DNA of 64,000 nucleotides from Bactericera cockerelli (GCA_024516035.1 CM044957.1:47839001-47903000); one strand, 5' to 3'; shown: positions 9,269-20,164, counted from the stretch's first letter. Numbers and translations are program-made. The notes: generated by a model from the sequence alone, not told the origin.

Positions 9269-9564
9269 TTTTGTAGTCACAGTGTAGACATCCTCAAATT
9301 ATTCTCGTATCGTCTCCTGATGGGTCCAAACAACATTAATCAAAACTTTATCTACTTTGTAGTGTTTTTTGAGAAGAAAAAAAAATCTCGAGAACACTAA
9401 AATTGAATACTTTTAATGAGGAAAATATAGTTCAACAGTTCAATTAAATCAGTATCAGTATAAACAAAACAGAATGACCATGCAGTTGAAAGCGACGTTA
9501 AACCCAAATAAAAAAAAGAGAAGAGAAAAATACTGTTTTAGGTCGCGTAACCTTTTCAAGCTTT

Positions 9565-9735
9565 AATCATCATCATCATCATAGGGTGGCGTCATTGTGA
9601 ACGATGGTAGGCAGACAGTGGAGGAATGACTCAGCACTTCTACCACTGTCTTTACAAGAAGGCTAATAATTGACAAGGGCCCCCAGAACCAAGCCAATGC
9701 TAGTATACTATCTGTTTATAGTCCCCCAGCTAGAC
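9565..9735 (+). repeat. Dispersed repeat N
   Basis: A (CAT)n run is followed by AGGGTGGCGTCATTGTGAAC, CAGTGGAGGAATGACTCAGC and TCCCCCAGCTAGACTAG. The same blocks occur inverted at 51030-51240, and the distal part recurs at 24500-24600. Confidence 0.65.
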
Positions 9736-10264
9736 TAGTTTTAATGTTCTTACGAAAATAAAAGTGTTCGTTATACACCCGGTATGCATAGGATGTTCAC
9801 ATCAAGGATTAGGTATGTCCCACGTGTTTCAGATAGCCCCTGTATAAATCTAAGAAATCAATGGATTGCTCTAAGCAAATGATCTTATAAGAGCGTACAG
9901 CTCTCAGCTGAAGTTATTTAAACATATTTAGCACAGCACACAGCTAATACAGCTTCACCAGGCGTGGCCGGTGAGAAAATGTTTTTGCCACATAAACCGG
10001 GATGAAATGGGATTTATAGAGTCGCTCTTTTAGTATCTAAAGAAGAATTGGAGTTTACTTACCATGCCGATCATATTAATTATTCTCTTAGAAGCCCTTC
10101 AAAGCTTAGGATAAGTACCTTTGTATAAATGTTTCTTTATAAAGAAAATAAATAAATTATTTGTGGCTTTGTAAAAAAAAATAAATATAATTGTGTGATA
10201 CTTTTCATTGTGTGCGAACTGTACGAGCTAGGGGACTTGAGAAAACCCTCTTTTCCGTCTTAGG

Positions 10265-10545
10265 GTGCTGCAGTTCCGCAGTTCCTTATCACTGGCCGCG
10301 CCTGAGCTACACAGCTCCTTATCACCGGCCGCGCCTGAGCTACACAGCTCCTTATCACCGGCCGCGCCTGAGCTACACAGCTCCTTATCACCGGCCGCGC
10401 CTGAGCTACACAACTCCTTATCACCGGCCGCGCCTGAGCTACACAGCTCCTTATCACCGGCCGCGCCTGAGCTACACAGCTCCTTATCACCGGCCGCGCC
10501 TGAGCTAAACAGTTCTTTATCACCGGCCGCGCCTGAACTACACAT
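10265..10545. repeat. GC-rich minisatellite, 33-bp unit, about 8 copies
   Basis: The unit contains CTCCTTATCACCGGCCGCGC followed by CTGAGCTACACAG. Copies are nearly identical, with single-base variants at the edges. Because 33 is a multiple of 3 and the unit lacks stops in several frames, long ORFs appear in several frames of both strands; I regard them as artefacts. A related CACCGGCCGCGCCTGATGG motif lies at 51481. Confidence 0.95.
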
Positions 10546-10979
10546 GCAGAATCTACACCCGATCAATGTTGGCTATGAGAAATATCTTAGGTTCTATAAT
10601 ATGTATTTATCAAAAATATTTCAGACCTCTGTGCACTACGGAGTGGTTTACTGAGACGCCTCGCGGGAGTATTTAAGAAGATTCAGACCGATACCGCGTT
10701 AAAGACAAGATTTACATGATCAGTTTAAAAAACTTAAAACAATGTATGACTCGCCAGATTGTATCTTGAAAGTCCTCATGCAAAGTATCTTATACCATTG
10801 TTGCTGCCTTCATTTGAACAGTTATTGTAGCAGACTTGATAGTATCCGCTAAGTAGATAGGAGCATTTGATGGCTCTAGTTATATTGCCATCCCGCCGGA
10901 GCGGCACGACTGCTCAGACTTATTATTATGTGTTTATATCCAAGTATGTTCTGATATTATTATAAAAAAATTTAAAAAA

Positions 10980-11275
10980 AAAGATGAGTGTTTCACAGCC
11001 TTTTTTTTTATTTCGTAGCCATGAAACAGGAACTACTGTAGACGCTTGTGGTCTGTTTTGTAGCCTGCCCATCCCGTAGTATGCCTCCCCTCTGATGGGC
11101 GAGAAGTGACACAATACTTCCCATTTAGGTGCTGGGTCAACACGAGCGCACCGGAAGGTATTCCCTACAAACAATTGTAACCAAATCAAGAATACAATTT
11201 TTGTCGGCACGGGGGATCAAACCCGGGACCTTTCACATGGCAAGCGAGTCCTTAACCACTGAGCTATCGCAAACT
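10980..11275 (-). repeat. SINE-T2 (tRNA-headed), nearly full length
   Basis: On the minus strand this has a head with GCGATAGCTCAGTGGTTAAG (A-box), CTCGCTTGCCATG and GGTTTGATCCCC (B-box). The body carries TTGGTTACAATTGTTTG, CCAGCACCTAAATGGGAAG and CATCAGAGGGGAGGCATAC, and ends CTGTGAAACACTCATCTT plus an A-run. Length is about 290 bp. Other copies are at 15.8, 18.3, 21.9 and 52.1 kb. Confidence 0.85.
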
Positions 11276-11499
11276 CGAAATTGCTGTTGTAAGCATCAAA
11301 TTTCGGGATCCTAATGAACATACCTTTAAATTTTCATCAGATTTGTAACACCAGATAATTACTATCGTGTCACTAACTAAGTAATCCGTCGTGATATGAC
11401 CATGCAGTTGAAATTGACCTAAAGTTTAAAAAAAACTAACTAACAGACAGATATACTAAATCATATAGGTACCTATCTTAAAAATCGTCTTGACGAAAC

Positions 11500-11750
11500 T
11501 AAGGGCGAAATGAAAATGGGCGTAGCGCCCTTGGCGTTTGAGCACCAAGGGCGCATAAGAATGCGTCAGAACAGAATTTGCATTTCCCTATTTTGAATCA
11601 ATGTGCAAAATCAAGACCTAAGTCCACAGGGGTATAACAAAAATGTCTAAAATTTCGCCCTTACATTTCCTCATTTAAAACAATACGCAGAATCTAGACC
11701 TATATCTACAGAGGTATAAGAAAATTCTCTAGATATTTCGCCCTGAGCAC
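11500..11750. repeat. Family K foldback element
   Basis: Copies of the K motifs run toward each other (ACTAAGGGCGAAAT at the left; AATTTCGCCC and ATATTTCGCCC at the right), with the palindrome GGGCGTAGCGCCCTTGGCG between. No ORF. Confidence 0.5.
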
Positions 11751-12175
11751 TCACTTCTTATGTGGTAAAATAGTATCACTGATAACAAATTTACGAAATT
11801 CTTGAAATGCGATGATGAATGAGAAGAAGTAAGAAGGAGATTAATGAAGACTGTCCAAAGCCAAAGAAGCCTTAGTGTGGATTAGTGACTACAAAGCTGC
11901 TGTGTAGAGTTGTAGACTATCCCAACAAAGCTCTTAGCAGATCATTTCTTATGGGATGGTTGTGTGAGATATGCTGGGGCCAGGCGAGTAGCTGTAGTAA
12001 TGGAACGAATATTTTAATATCAGCCTAGAGGTAGCTCAATTTATAAGTACCAGGTCATCCAGGTTAACTCTGATATTATTTTCATCAGTGCTGGATATTG
12101 GAATTAGTTCCTAAAGTAATTGGGTTTTTGTCCTGTAGGGTTTTTTTGTGTGTGTATTTGATAACAGACTGGGTA
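11750..12175. other. Unassigned spacer
   Basis: Nothing recognisable on either strand: no ORF above background and no tRNA-like boxes. Confidence 0.35.
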
Positions 12176-12177
12176 AG

Positions 12178-12262
12178 GTTTGAGTGGGTAGCTGGTACGA
12201 TTCCCAGCGAATGGAGGGTAAAACCCCCGTCCTGACTATCTCAATGAGTACGATGAAACCGA
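12178..12262 (+). repeat. SINE-T5 3' fragment
   Basis: GTGGGTAGCTGGTACGATTC, CCAGCGAATGGAGGG and CCCCCGTCCTG match the T5 body at 25.1 kb. The tRNA-like head is missing. Confidence 0.65.
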
Positions 12263-12890
12263 ATAGAATCAACTGGTCACAATTGATCTAAATAGGTCGC
12301 AGTGTTAATTGTAAGAATTTCACTGAAAACCCTGCAACCAGGTCAGATAATAATAATAATGGGGATGTTTGACGTCACTTTCAACCAGGGGTTTTTGTCC
12401 AAAGTAATCATGTAGTCTTCAAGTGTGAAAACCATTGTTGAAGAGACTAGAGTACAGCATGCGAACAAAACAATACATGAAATTAAAATGACTACTTAAA
12501 TTATGCCTCAACTTTCTGCATTTGCATGAAGATGTCCATTTATTGTCCAGAAAAACTTTGTACTTTTTGTACTCTAAATTGAACAATATTGAGCCCTTCC
12601 TTAACAAAACTTTAGCTCAACAAAGTACTGATCAAAGTTGTCGCGGATATGCTTAGGAACTCTTGCTGTAGTATGTTGTGCTCTCTTTTAATGTAGATGG
12701 GTTTCAGAAGGTACTCCTAGGCCCAAATTATGAAACAGGATTAAATTTAAGATAAGTCAGACACGCCTTTTATTCGGAATTTCAACCAATCACATCGCAC
12801 TTTAGCCCGATTTGAGGAACAGTCTCCCATATATCATACTCGTAACTTTAGTGATAATGTACTATTCAGTCGACAGGGCCAAAGTAATAG
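12262..12890. other. Unassigned AT-rich spacer
   Basis: No supported gene or repeat boundaries. A short (TAA)n run lies at about 12348. Confidence 0.35.
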
Positions 12891-12894
12891 ACGG

Positions 12895-13012
12895 TATGGA
12901 TAACATAAGTCATTGCTTAGCATCTGTTTTCCCTATCTGAGACAATACGCAATCTGAGACTTAGCGCCACAGAGATATTTCAAAAATGTCTATTAATTTC
13001 GCCCCTAGTCAG
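12895..13012. repeat. Family K fragment
   Basis: CATTGCTTAGCATC, GACAATACGCAATCTGAGAC and TGTCTATTAATTTCGCCCCT match the K family at 18.9 and 47.6 kb. Confidence 0.5.
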
Positions 13013-13171
13013 GGATTTTCAATGATGCATTAAGTGATGATACGAAGTGCTCCTTATCGCTGGTAAAAAGACAGGCTGCTTTATTGTGTAAGCAGTAAAC
13101 ACCCTATTGATCCATGTCAGCTGGTTTGATTAATAATCATTAGATACAATTGCATTTGTCTTGGAAGGTGG

Positions 13172-13382
13172 CTAATACTCTTTAGCGGAAGGTGACAAAT
13201 AGGCGAGGTTCATGCTCAAAACTTTTTCTACGACCTAACCCTCATAGTCTTATTATTATGTGGTCACAAACTCAAATGAATGAGGAAAAATTCATGCACT
13301 GGGTGGGATTCGAACCAACGGATCCCTACACTACCTGGATAACCAGACTAGCGCGTTAACCACTTGACTGCCAGTGCACGAT
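13172..13382 (-). repeat. SINE-T4 (tRNA-headed)
   Basis: The minus strand begins with a tRNA-like head whose acceptor arms pair (GCACTGG and CCAGTGC). The A-box is TCAAGTGGTTAACGCGCTAG and the B-box GGTTCGAATCCC. The body AATAATAAGACTATGAGGGT and GGTGGAAGGT-type tail match copies at 43.7, 50.8, 54.8 and 63.9 kb. Confidence 0.8.
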
Positions 13383-13384
13383 TT

Positions 13385-13900
13385 CTAGATCAGAAGGCTC
13401 CGCCACTAGATTGCTGATGTTCCATTTCATTGTAATGTAAAGTTTGGCACTCTCCAACGAAACAGCTCACTGCCCAACCCTCTTCGTGTTAAAAGTAGGA
13501 AGACTAATTATGTATTATCGTGTACCAAATCCTACTACGAAAATATTCGGTGATACTAATCACCCGACGAAACACATTCTGAAACGAGACGTGCGGATGT
13601 CCATGGTGTGTTACATGGAAGCTGTTGTGGGAGTGTTGATGATGTGTTGCCACTACATCGTCCGCCGAGTGAAAGGCTCTGTTTCAGTATAGTGAAAGCA
13701 TGGACCGCGAAGAAACAGGTCCAGGTGGAAACTTCTATATGTGAGGTGTTGTGTCCGAGCAGGGATTGTAGCTAACTCTTGTTTTGAAATTAATTTATTG
13801 CAATTACGGATTTGTTCGGAAATGCTGGCGTGACGTAGACTGTATTGAACTTTATGAAACGCAAGAGCAATGGACAAATATGAACAATTGAACACTGATT
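13385..13900. other. Unassigned spacer before the minisatellite
   Basis: An 82-codon open frame at 13444-13692 shows no recognisable domain, and I do not call it a gene. Confidence 0.3.
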
Positions 13901-13904
13901 CCTC

Positions 13905-14958
13905 GGATCAAACGCAAGAGAAATGAACAAAATACCTATATGAAAGACTCCTTTTGGTATGAAGAGCACCACCCGCAATGATTCCTCGGATCAAACACAA
14001 GAGAAATGAGCAAATATGAAAGATTCCTGTTGGTATGAAGAGCACCATCAGCAATGATCTCTCGGATCAAATACAAGAGAAATGAGCAAATATGAAAGAT
14101 TCTTTGAGCAAATATGAAAGATTCCTTGAGCAAATATGAAAGATTCCTTGAGCAAATATGAATGATTCCTGTTGGTATGAAGAGCAATGATTCATCGGAT
14201 CAAACGCAAGAGAAATGAGCAAATATGAAAGATTCCTGCTGGTATGAAGAGCAATGATTCCTCGAATCAAACGCAAGAGAAATGAGCAAATATGAAAGAT
14301 TCCTGTTGGTATGAAGAGCAAAGATTCCTCGGATCGAACACAAGAGAAATGAGCAAATATGAAAGATTCCTGTTGGTATGAAGAGCACCATCTGCAATGA
14401 TTCCTCGGAGCAAACACAAGAGAAATGAGCAAATATAAAAGATTCCTGTTGGTATGAAGAGCAAAGATTCCTCGGATCGAACACAAGAGAAATGAGCAAA
14501 TATGAAAGATTCCTGTTGGTATGAAGAGCACCATCCGCAATGATTCCTCGGATAAAACATAAGAGAAATGAGCAAATATGAAAGATTCCTGTTGGTATGA
14601 AGAGCAAAGATTCCTCGGATCGAACACAAGAGAAATGAGCAAATATGAAAGATTCCTGTTGGTATGAAGAGCACCATCCGCAATGATTCCTCGGAGCAAA
14701 CACAAGAGAAAGCCAGCGTCGATGGCATGTTGAATACACCGGTTCCCTTCAGAACACCGAAGTTAAGCGACATCCAGCGAGGTTAAGACTTGGATGGGTG
14801 ACCATTCAAATTCTAATTCTCGTGACGCTGGCTTTTCCCGGCCCCACTCAGGCTGGGTGAGGTCAATGTGAGTAGCAGGTTTGTGAGTTTCCTGCGAATG
14901 GAGGGTAAAACCCCCGTTGTGATATGACCATGGCAGTTGAAAGCGACGTTAAACCCCA

Positions 14959-14990
<32 letters not shown>

Positions 14991-15290
14991 CACAAGAGAA
15001 ATGAGCAAATATGAAAGATTCCCTGAGCAAATATGAAAGATTCCTTGAGCAAATATGAAAGATTCCCTGAGCAAATATGAAAGATTCCTTGAGCAAATAT
15101 GAAAGATTCCTGTTGGTATGAAGAGCACATTTCGCAATGATTCCTCGTATCAAACACAAGAGAAATGAGCAAATACAAGAGAAATGAGCAAATATGAAAG
15201 ATTTCTTGAGAAAATATGAAAGATTCCTGTTGGTATGAAGAGCACCATCCGCAATGATTCCTCGGATCGAACGCAAGAGAAATGAACAAA
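13905..15290. repeat. Minisatellite, units of about 65-78 bp with 24-bp sub-units
   Basis: Repeated blocks of GAGCAAATATGAAAGATTCC, TGTTGGTATGAAGAGCA and GATTCCTCGGATC(A/G)AAC. Long units carry an extra CCATCCGCAATG segment and short ones lack it. In places (about 14100-14160, 15000-15110) only a 24-bp sub-unit is repeated. The array is split by a 5S-SINE at 14711-14990. Most units lack stops on the minus strand, which creates long overlapping ORFs that I reject as genes. Confidence 0.95.
14711..14990 (+). repeat. Full-length 5S-derived SINE with target duplication
   Basis: Best copy of the family. The head resembles a whole 5S rRNA: arms GCCAGCGTC and GACGCTGGC pair like helix I, and CACCGAAGTTAAGCG and ACTTGGATGGGTGACC match conserved 5S internal-promoter sequence. 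The unrelated body (CACTCAGGCTGGGTGAGGTC, GTAGCAGGTTTGTGAGTTTC) ends in ATATGACCATGG, AAAGCGACGTTAAACCCC and about 29 A. It is flanked by CACAAGAGAA at 14701-14710 and 14991-15000, inside the minisatellite. Confidence 0.93.
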
Positions 15291-15565
15291 TGAGAAGCAC
15301 GATAGAAATGAATCTAGTTTCTTCACTGCTCTCACGTTCTGCTACCATTAGGCCAGAAGGCTATACCTTCAGGTCCTCGGCCTTCACCTATAAGGAGCAA
15401 TTTTTTGATATCGATGTAGCGGTTGTACCAACCCAAAGGTTGCCGGGGTCAGATGTTCTGTATTGTGTTCTCAAATAAACACTTCTCGAGATTGTGTTAT
15501 TAATATTGGTTCGATTCTATAACGAGCCAAACGCGAGTTTTACAACGCCAAAAAAAAACGTGCTG

Positions 15566-15779
15566 TGCCACGGTCGATGGTGCATTGAATGCACTGGTTC
15601 TTGCAGGATCACCGAAGATAAGCAACGTCCAGTGAAGTGAAGACTTCGTGATGCTGGCATTCCGGTCCAACGAAGGTTGGGTGAGGTTAATGTGATCAGC
15701 TGGTTTGCGAATGGAGCGTAACACCGCTTTCGTGATATGACCATGCAGTTTAAAGTGACGTTAAACCCAAATTAAAAAA
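15566..15779 (+). repeat. 5S-derived SINE, short subfamily
   Basis: GCCACGGTCGATGGTGCATT, TGCAGGATCACCGAAGATAA and GTGAAGACTTCGTGATGCTG are followed by the common tail ending GCAGTTTAAAGTGACGTTAA. GGATGGGTGACC and the sequence after it are missing, as in the 3.2- and 41.1-kb copies. Confidence 0.85.
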
Positions 15780-15791
15780 GCGAGCTGTACT

Positions 15792-15990
15792 TAAAAAAAA
15801 AGATGATTGTTTCACAACCGTTTTTATTTCGTAGCCATGAAAGAGGAGCTACTGTAGACGCTTGTGGTCTGTGTTGTAGCCTACCCATCCCGTAGTATGC
15901 CTCCCTTCTGATGGGCGAGAAGTGACTCAATACTTCCGAATTAGGTGCTAGGTCAACACGAGCGCAACGGAAGTTATCCGGAAGGTTGTG
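15792..15990 (-). repeat. SINE-T2, 5'-truncated
   Basis: It has the T2 3' half (AAGATGATTGTTTCACAACC, TAGCCATGAAAGAGGAGC, ATCCCGTAGTATGCCTCC) up to GGTCAACACGAGCGCA. The tRNA-like head is lacking. Confidence 0.8.
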
Positions 15991-15999
15991 ATTTTGACA

Positions 16000-16885
16000 T
16001 CACCAGACATTTCTATTTTATTTATTTTTTTACTTTTTTTTACCTTTAAGGTACCTATAGTAAGTATTGATTAATTTATCTGGATTACAGGTATTGGTCC
16101 CAACCGTCACGCCACGAAGGCTAGCTGCTCTCGGCTTTTAGCTTGGCTTTCTTTTGCACACGAAGTGTTTCTCTTTTATTGGTACCTAAATAATATAACC
16201 TAATAACAAATCGCTCTATCGGATATTACTTTCCGAACGCGAGAGTGCTCCGCAGAGATGTATTGGATCTATTAATCAAAAAGTATTGATCAGATATGGG
16301 ATCGGGATTGCACCACGAGCGGGCAATTTTTCCCTCACATGGACGTAGAAGAGTAGAAGAGAAGCCAACTCCTGCTGGAGGCTTGGAGCCATTCGGAGCC
16401 TGGCAAAATAATACTTTGGGATTCACATTTGAAGAATATAATAATAATACGTCAGAATGTGGCCTAAAATGAATGAAATGAAAGCTAGATTTGACTTATG
16501 TGTTATTAAATAATAAAAAATATAGGTCCTCGCGATAGATTTCAAGTTCTAGGGCAAAGTTCTAGGCAATACTTGAGGAAGGTCATAACTCAAAGAGGGT
16601 TTGGAATTTTCGGTTTTCCTGGTATCGTACGGCATCTCTCATCAATTTTTTGCTATCTCTTACCGTTTCGCCTAAACAATTCCTGCACACAAAGCCACAA
16701 AGAAAAAAAACTACAAAGCCCGTCCATATTTCCCATTTATATATAGAGATGCCTTTTTTGTACAGTAGTGTTCAACACATGCTAACGCACTCAGGACCCT
16801 ACTGAAACTTTGTGAATAAAAGAGAAGAAGATGATTGTATGAAAGTAAATATCACAGAGCTTCAGATTAAAGTAAATTAATAATA
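16000..16885. other. Unassigned spacer
   Basis: No recognisable gene. A 66-codon open frame at 16226-16426 (minus) shows no domain. Confidence 0.35.
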
Positions 16886-16899
16886 ATAATAATATTATT

Positions 16900-17000
16900 T
16901 TAAGGAAGGGTGGTGAATTTTTTTTAAAGACACCAGGTCTTAGCCTGGGTGTCTTTAAAAAATTTCCACCCACGAAAAACCCACCTTTCCTGATAGCATA
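16900..17000. repeat. Inverted repeat (hairpin)
   Basis: AGGAAGGGTGG...TTTAAAGACACCAGG at the left pairs with CCTGGGTGTCTTTAAA...CCACCTTTCCT at the right, with a few mismatches and a short loop. It could be a small foldback MITE; no target duplication identified. Confidence 0.7.
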
Positions 17001-18030
17001 CTGCACCTGCCAAAATATTTCCATTAATTCAAGTGCAGTGCTAACAGGGCCTACCGATCCCGTTGTAGAACCCTCCTATCTGTCTCTCTTATACGTATGA
17101 TGTCTCTCTTTTATAAGAATAATAATAATATTCATTATTTATACAGAATACATGTCTTATTATTATTCCCTAAGCTTATACAAAGTCCTGAGCAGGAAGT
17201 ATGACTATATTTATTGTAATTTTCAAATGCTCTTGCGATTGGACTACTTCTGGACATTTCCACAATCTCAGATAGCATCCAACATAGGTATCAGCTCCAA
17301 TATGCCCTTTAGTTTTAACGTTTCGAGCTAAACGATCTAAGAAGTTGTAATTTAAAACTTGGTACTTGAGCCATGTACGCTGTACAAATGCCTGGCCTGT
17401 CACCTTGATAGAACAGCACTACAAGATCTATTAGCTTGCTGTGAATAGTACATTAGATGTTACCAGCATCTCCGGTCCCATTAAACACTAATTTTCTTCA
17501 ACTCACACATATTTGAAATTTATTGCTAAAATATTCTTTGTTTATTAATCCTTCAGAAGAAATTGTTAATTTAATTTCTTTTAATGTAATCTGCGCTCCT
17601 CCTATAGCTGTTCCTATGAGCTTTTATGACTAAGAGCGACATTACGAGACGAAATCGGACTCACAAGTTCTTGTCAGTACTTACATTTCTCCATTTAAAA
17701 CAAAATACAAAATACAACATATTATTGTTTTGACAGTTTATTTTTTTACTGTGATATTTTTAAACTAATACTTATAATTTATTTTCATAAGTGTTACCAT
17801 TTTATGTTTCTGTTGTTTGTATTCTTACATAGGGTATTCCTGATGTTCAATAAGTATACTTATTACTAGTTACTGCAGGATTTGGCATTTATGTTTGTGT
17901 ATTCTGCGGTAACTAATGAAGGGATACTTCAAAAAATATTTTAAAGTATGCACCACACCACCCTTAATGTTGAGTATAAGTCAAAGAAAGTAATCAACTC
18001 AAAGAAAACATGTGACAGATGAGTTTCACC
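17000..18030. other. Unassigned AT-rich spacer
   Basis: A 75-codon frame at 17176-17403 (minus) has no recognisable domain. A weak (AAT)n run lies at about 17118. No other structure seen. Confidence 0.35.
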
Positions 18031-18033
18031 CAA

Positions 18034-18148
18034 ACTTTCGTGATGTCACAACTACTCAAACTCGCTTTACTAAATCCTTGCTGAAACCGGGACTTGAACC
18101 ACCGACCTCCAGGTTACAAGTCCGACGCTTCATCAATCAAGCTACTTT
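18034..18148 (-). repeat. SINE-T1, 5'-truncated
   Basis: Minus-strand T1 with AGTAGCTTGATTGATGAAGC, GGTTACAAG-type anticodon region and GGTTCAAGTCCCGG (B-box). It ends near CATCACGAAAGT. Confidence 0.75.
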
Positions 18149-18297
18149 TTCTTTTTTTCTTCGTGAGAGAAGGCAAAATCTTCTATAGTTCAAGAGGAAG
18201 AGCGGGGTTCCAGCGCTGTAAATAGTGCGGCATATAAACTAAAACCCTCCTCTCCATCACCACGAACGTACCCGGAACCGTACAGTACATTTTTTAT

Positions 18298-18585
18298 TTA
18301 AGATGAGTGTTTCACAGCCGTTTTTATTTTGTAGCCATGAAACAGGAGCTACTGTAGACGCTTGTGGTCTGTGTTGTAGCCTGCCCATCCCTTAGTAGGC
18401 CTCCCCTCTGATGGACGAGAAGTGACACAATACTTTCCATTTAGGTGCTGGGTCAACACGAGCGCACCGGAAGGTATCCCTTACAAACAATTGTAACCAA
18501 ATTAAGAATACAAATTTTTGTCGGCACGGGAGATCGAACCCGGGACCTTCCGCTTAACCACTGAGCTGATCGCGCGCTCAGTGTA
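18298..18585 (-). repeat. SINE-T2, nearly full length
   Basis: Same order of blocks as at 10980-11275, and the head begins GAGCGCGCGATCAGCTCAG. An internal deletion removes CTCGCTTGCCATG from the anticodon region. Confidence 0.82.
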
Positions 18586-18904
18586 ATAACAAGAATATTG
18601 TCTCATACACAAAGTACAAGGGGATTGAACGGTCTCGGCTGGAAGTTGCAGAAATTTAGATCACAGGTCAAGATTTCTGTATCAACGTGATCGCAAAATG
18701 AAGATTTGGCACCTCCTTGCCAAGAGACCAGATTCCTCTGATATCAATAAGTAACGCCAAATTCAATAGCCTGGCATGAAGCGTGTGTCCATGGCGATTC
18801 AATTCATAGATATTGAATGACCCTTGTCTTGAAATTTCCCTGAGCAATTGGAGGTGATAAATTAAGAGAAAGGGAACCCTCCAGACACTGTGGACATGTA
18901 TCCA

Positions 18905-19045
18905 TAAGTCTAGGGGCGGAATTAATAGACGTTTTTGTAATACCTCTGTAGCGCTAAGTCACGGATTGCGCACTGTGTAAGATCTAGGGAAAACCAACAC
19001 TTAGCAATGACTTGGGATACAGAATTTGTCTATTAATTTATTTTC
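18905..19045. repeat. Family K element (MITE-like)
   Basis: GGCGGAATTAATAGACG at the left and TTTGTCTATTAATTTA at the right are inverted. Between them are CTCTGTAGCGCTAAGTC, GGAAAACCAAC and CTTAGCAATGAC. This is one of the clearer K copies, about 135 bp long. Confidence 0.6.
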
Positions 19046-19577
19046 ATTCCTGTAGAGTTGTCATTTCTCAATGTGAAAATTTCTTAATCGACATGTAGTT
19101 TAAGGGGGTTTCAAGACCCGTCAAATCTAATGTTGACTTAATACCCAGACGAACAGAGCATTGAATGTAACCATCACAACAGCCTGCTCATTTCATATAC
19201 ATAGAGGTGTATTTTTTTTTTACCTTCTACTTTTCCTTTTTTAAACATATTGACGTTGTATAATGTTGAAGTTTAAGGCTGCATGGTATGCAGAGACGTT
19301 TTTTCTATCCCTATAGGGTTCACTGTAGGGTGGTCTCGAGTTTGCTGTAGGGAATACTTTGACCTTTACAATTATTTATTAAAGAGACATCTGAATGCGC
19401 ATGCGTACAGACGCTTCAAACAAACGTCTCTGAATAACAAAATCAGTTGAAGGGACAAATGAGTGCAAATGACCCAGGCATCCCTACAGTGAGGACTCTG
19501 CATACCACCCTAAGTTTTTATGTACATATTTGAATTATTATTATGTACAATAAAAACATATTCTATTCTATTTCCTG

Positions 19578-19705
19578 ACTTCTAGGACGGAATTAATAAA
19601 CGTGTTTCTAATACATCTGTGGAGCTAAGTCTGGAAAACTAAGGGCGAAATTAATAGACAAATTCTATATCACATGTCACTGCTAAGCGTCGGGTTTCCC
19701 TATCT
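19578..19705. repeat. Family K element
   Basis: GGACGGAATTAATAAACG and CTAAGGGCGAAATTAATAGA flank GGAGCTAAGTCTGG, followed by ACTGCTAAGCGTCGGGTTTC. Confidence 0.55.
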
Positions 19706-19707
19706 TA

Positions 19708-19798
19708 CATAGTTAGGTGGTAGAAAATGCTTTAAGCATTAACCTCGCCTGATGGAAACCTTCCACTAAAGAGTGTTATTATTATTACAATTTTGACA
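19708..19798 (+). repeat. SINE-T4 3' fragment
   Basis: TTAGGTGGTAGAAAATGCTT, AGCATTAACCTCGCC and CCACTAAAGAGTG are followed by a (TTA)n tail. No head. Confidence 0.7.
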
Positions 19799-20164
19799 CA
19801 TCAATTTCATTCAAGTGAATAAATATGCTTCGATGTCCATCGGATTGAAAAGAACCATTCTAAAACTCGAGATTCTTCTGATATTAAAATAAATCACCGA
19901 CCCAGCATCATGCCTGTGTATAATCAATAATAATTATTATTGGTACCATGGATTCTTGCAAGAAAAGTAATTATTCGGACCCAGGGCGCTGTTCGACCTT
20001 GATGTGTCCATTGCAATCAACTTCTGGTCATGACATCACTGGTCCAGTTATTTTCTCATTATTAGAACGAGAGTATAAAAACTCCCGCACATTTCATTTC
20101 ACTTTCGCATTCACTGGACTGAGCTTGATTAGGACCGGCGGCGTCCTGCTCACTCTGCAAACGT

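Noticed and set aside
10228..10654. ORFs of 87-129 codons on both strands at 10.2-10.65 kb
   Set aside because: All come from the 33-bp repeat. Equal openness in several frames argues against coding.
11517..11555. GC-rich palindrome GGGCGTAGCGCCCTTGGCG as a terminator or riboswitch
   Set aside because: Bacterial-style regulation is not expected in this genome, and the palindrome lies inside a family K element.
13444..13692. 82-codon plus-strand ORF
   Set aside because: No domain, no repeat relatives, and it overlaps another frame. Insufficient for a gene call.
14067..14773. Several long minus-strand ORFs (168-212 codons) in the 13.9-15.3 kb array
   Set aside because: They overlap in three frames and follow the minisatellite units, with no start context or domain. 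Open frames are a by-product of the unit sequence.
14711..14832. Possible 5S rRNA gene
   Set aside because: Stems and promoter are similar, but the sequence departs after GGTGACC, joins a SINE body with an A-tail and has a target duplication. It is a retroposon.
16226..16426. 66-codon minus-strand ORF with mixed composition
   Set aside because: Too short and without a recognisable family or splice context.
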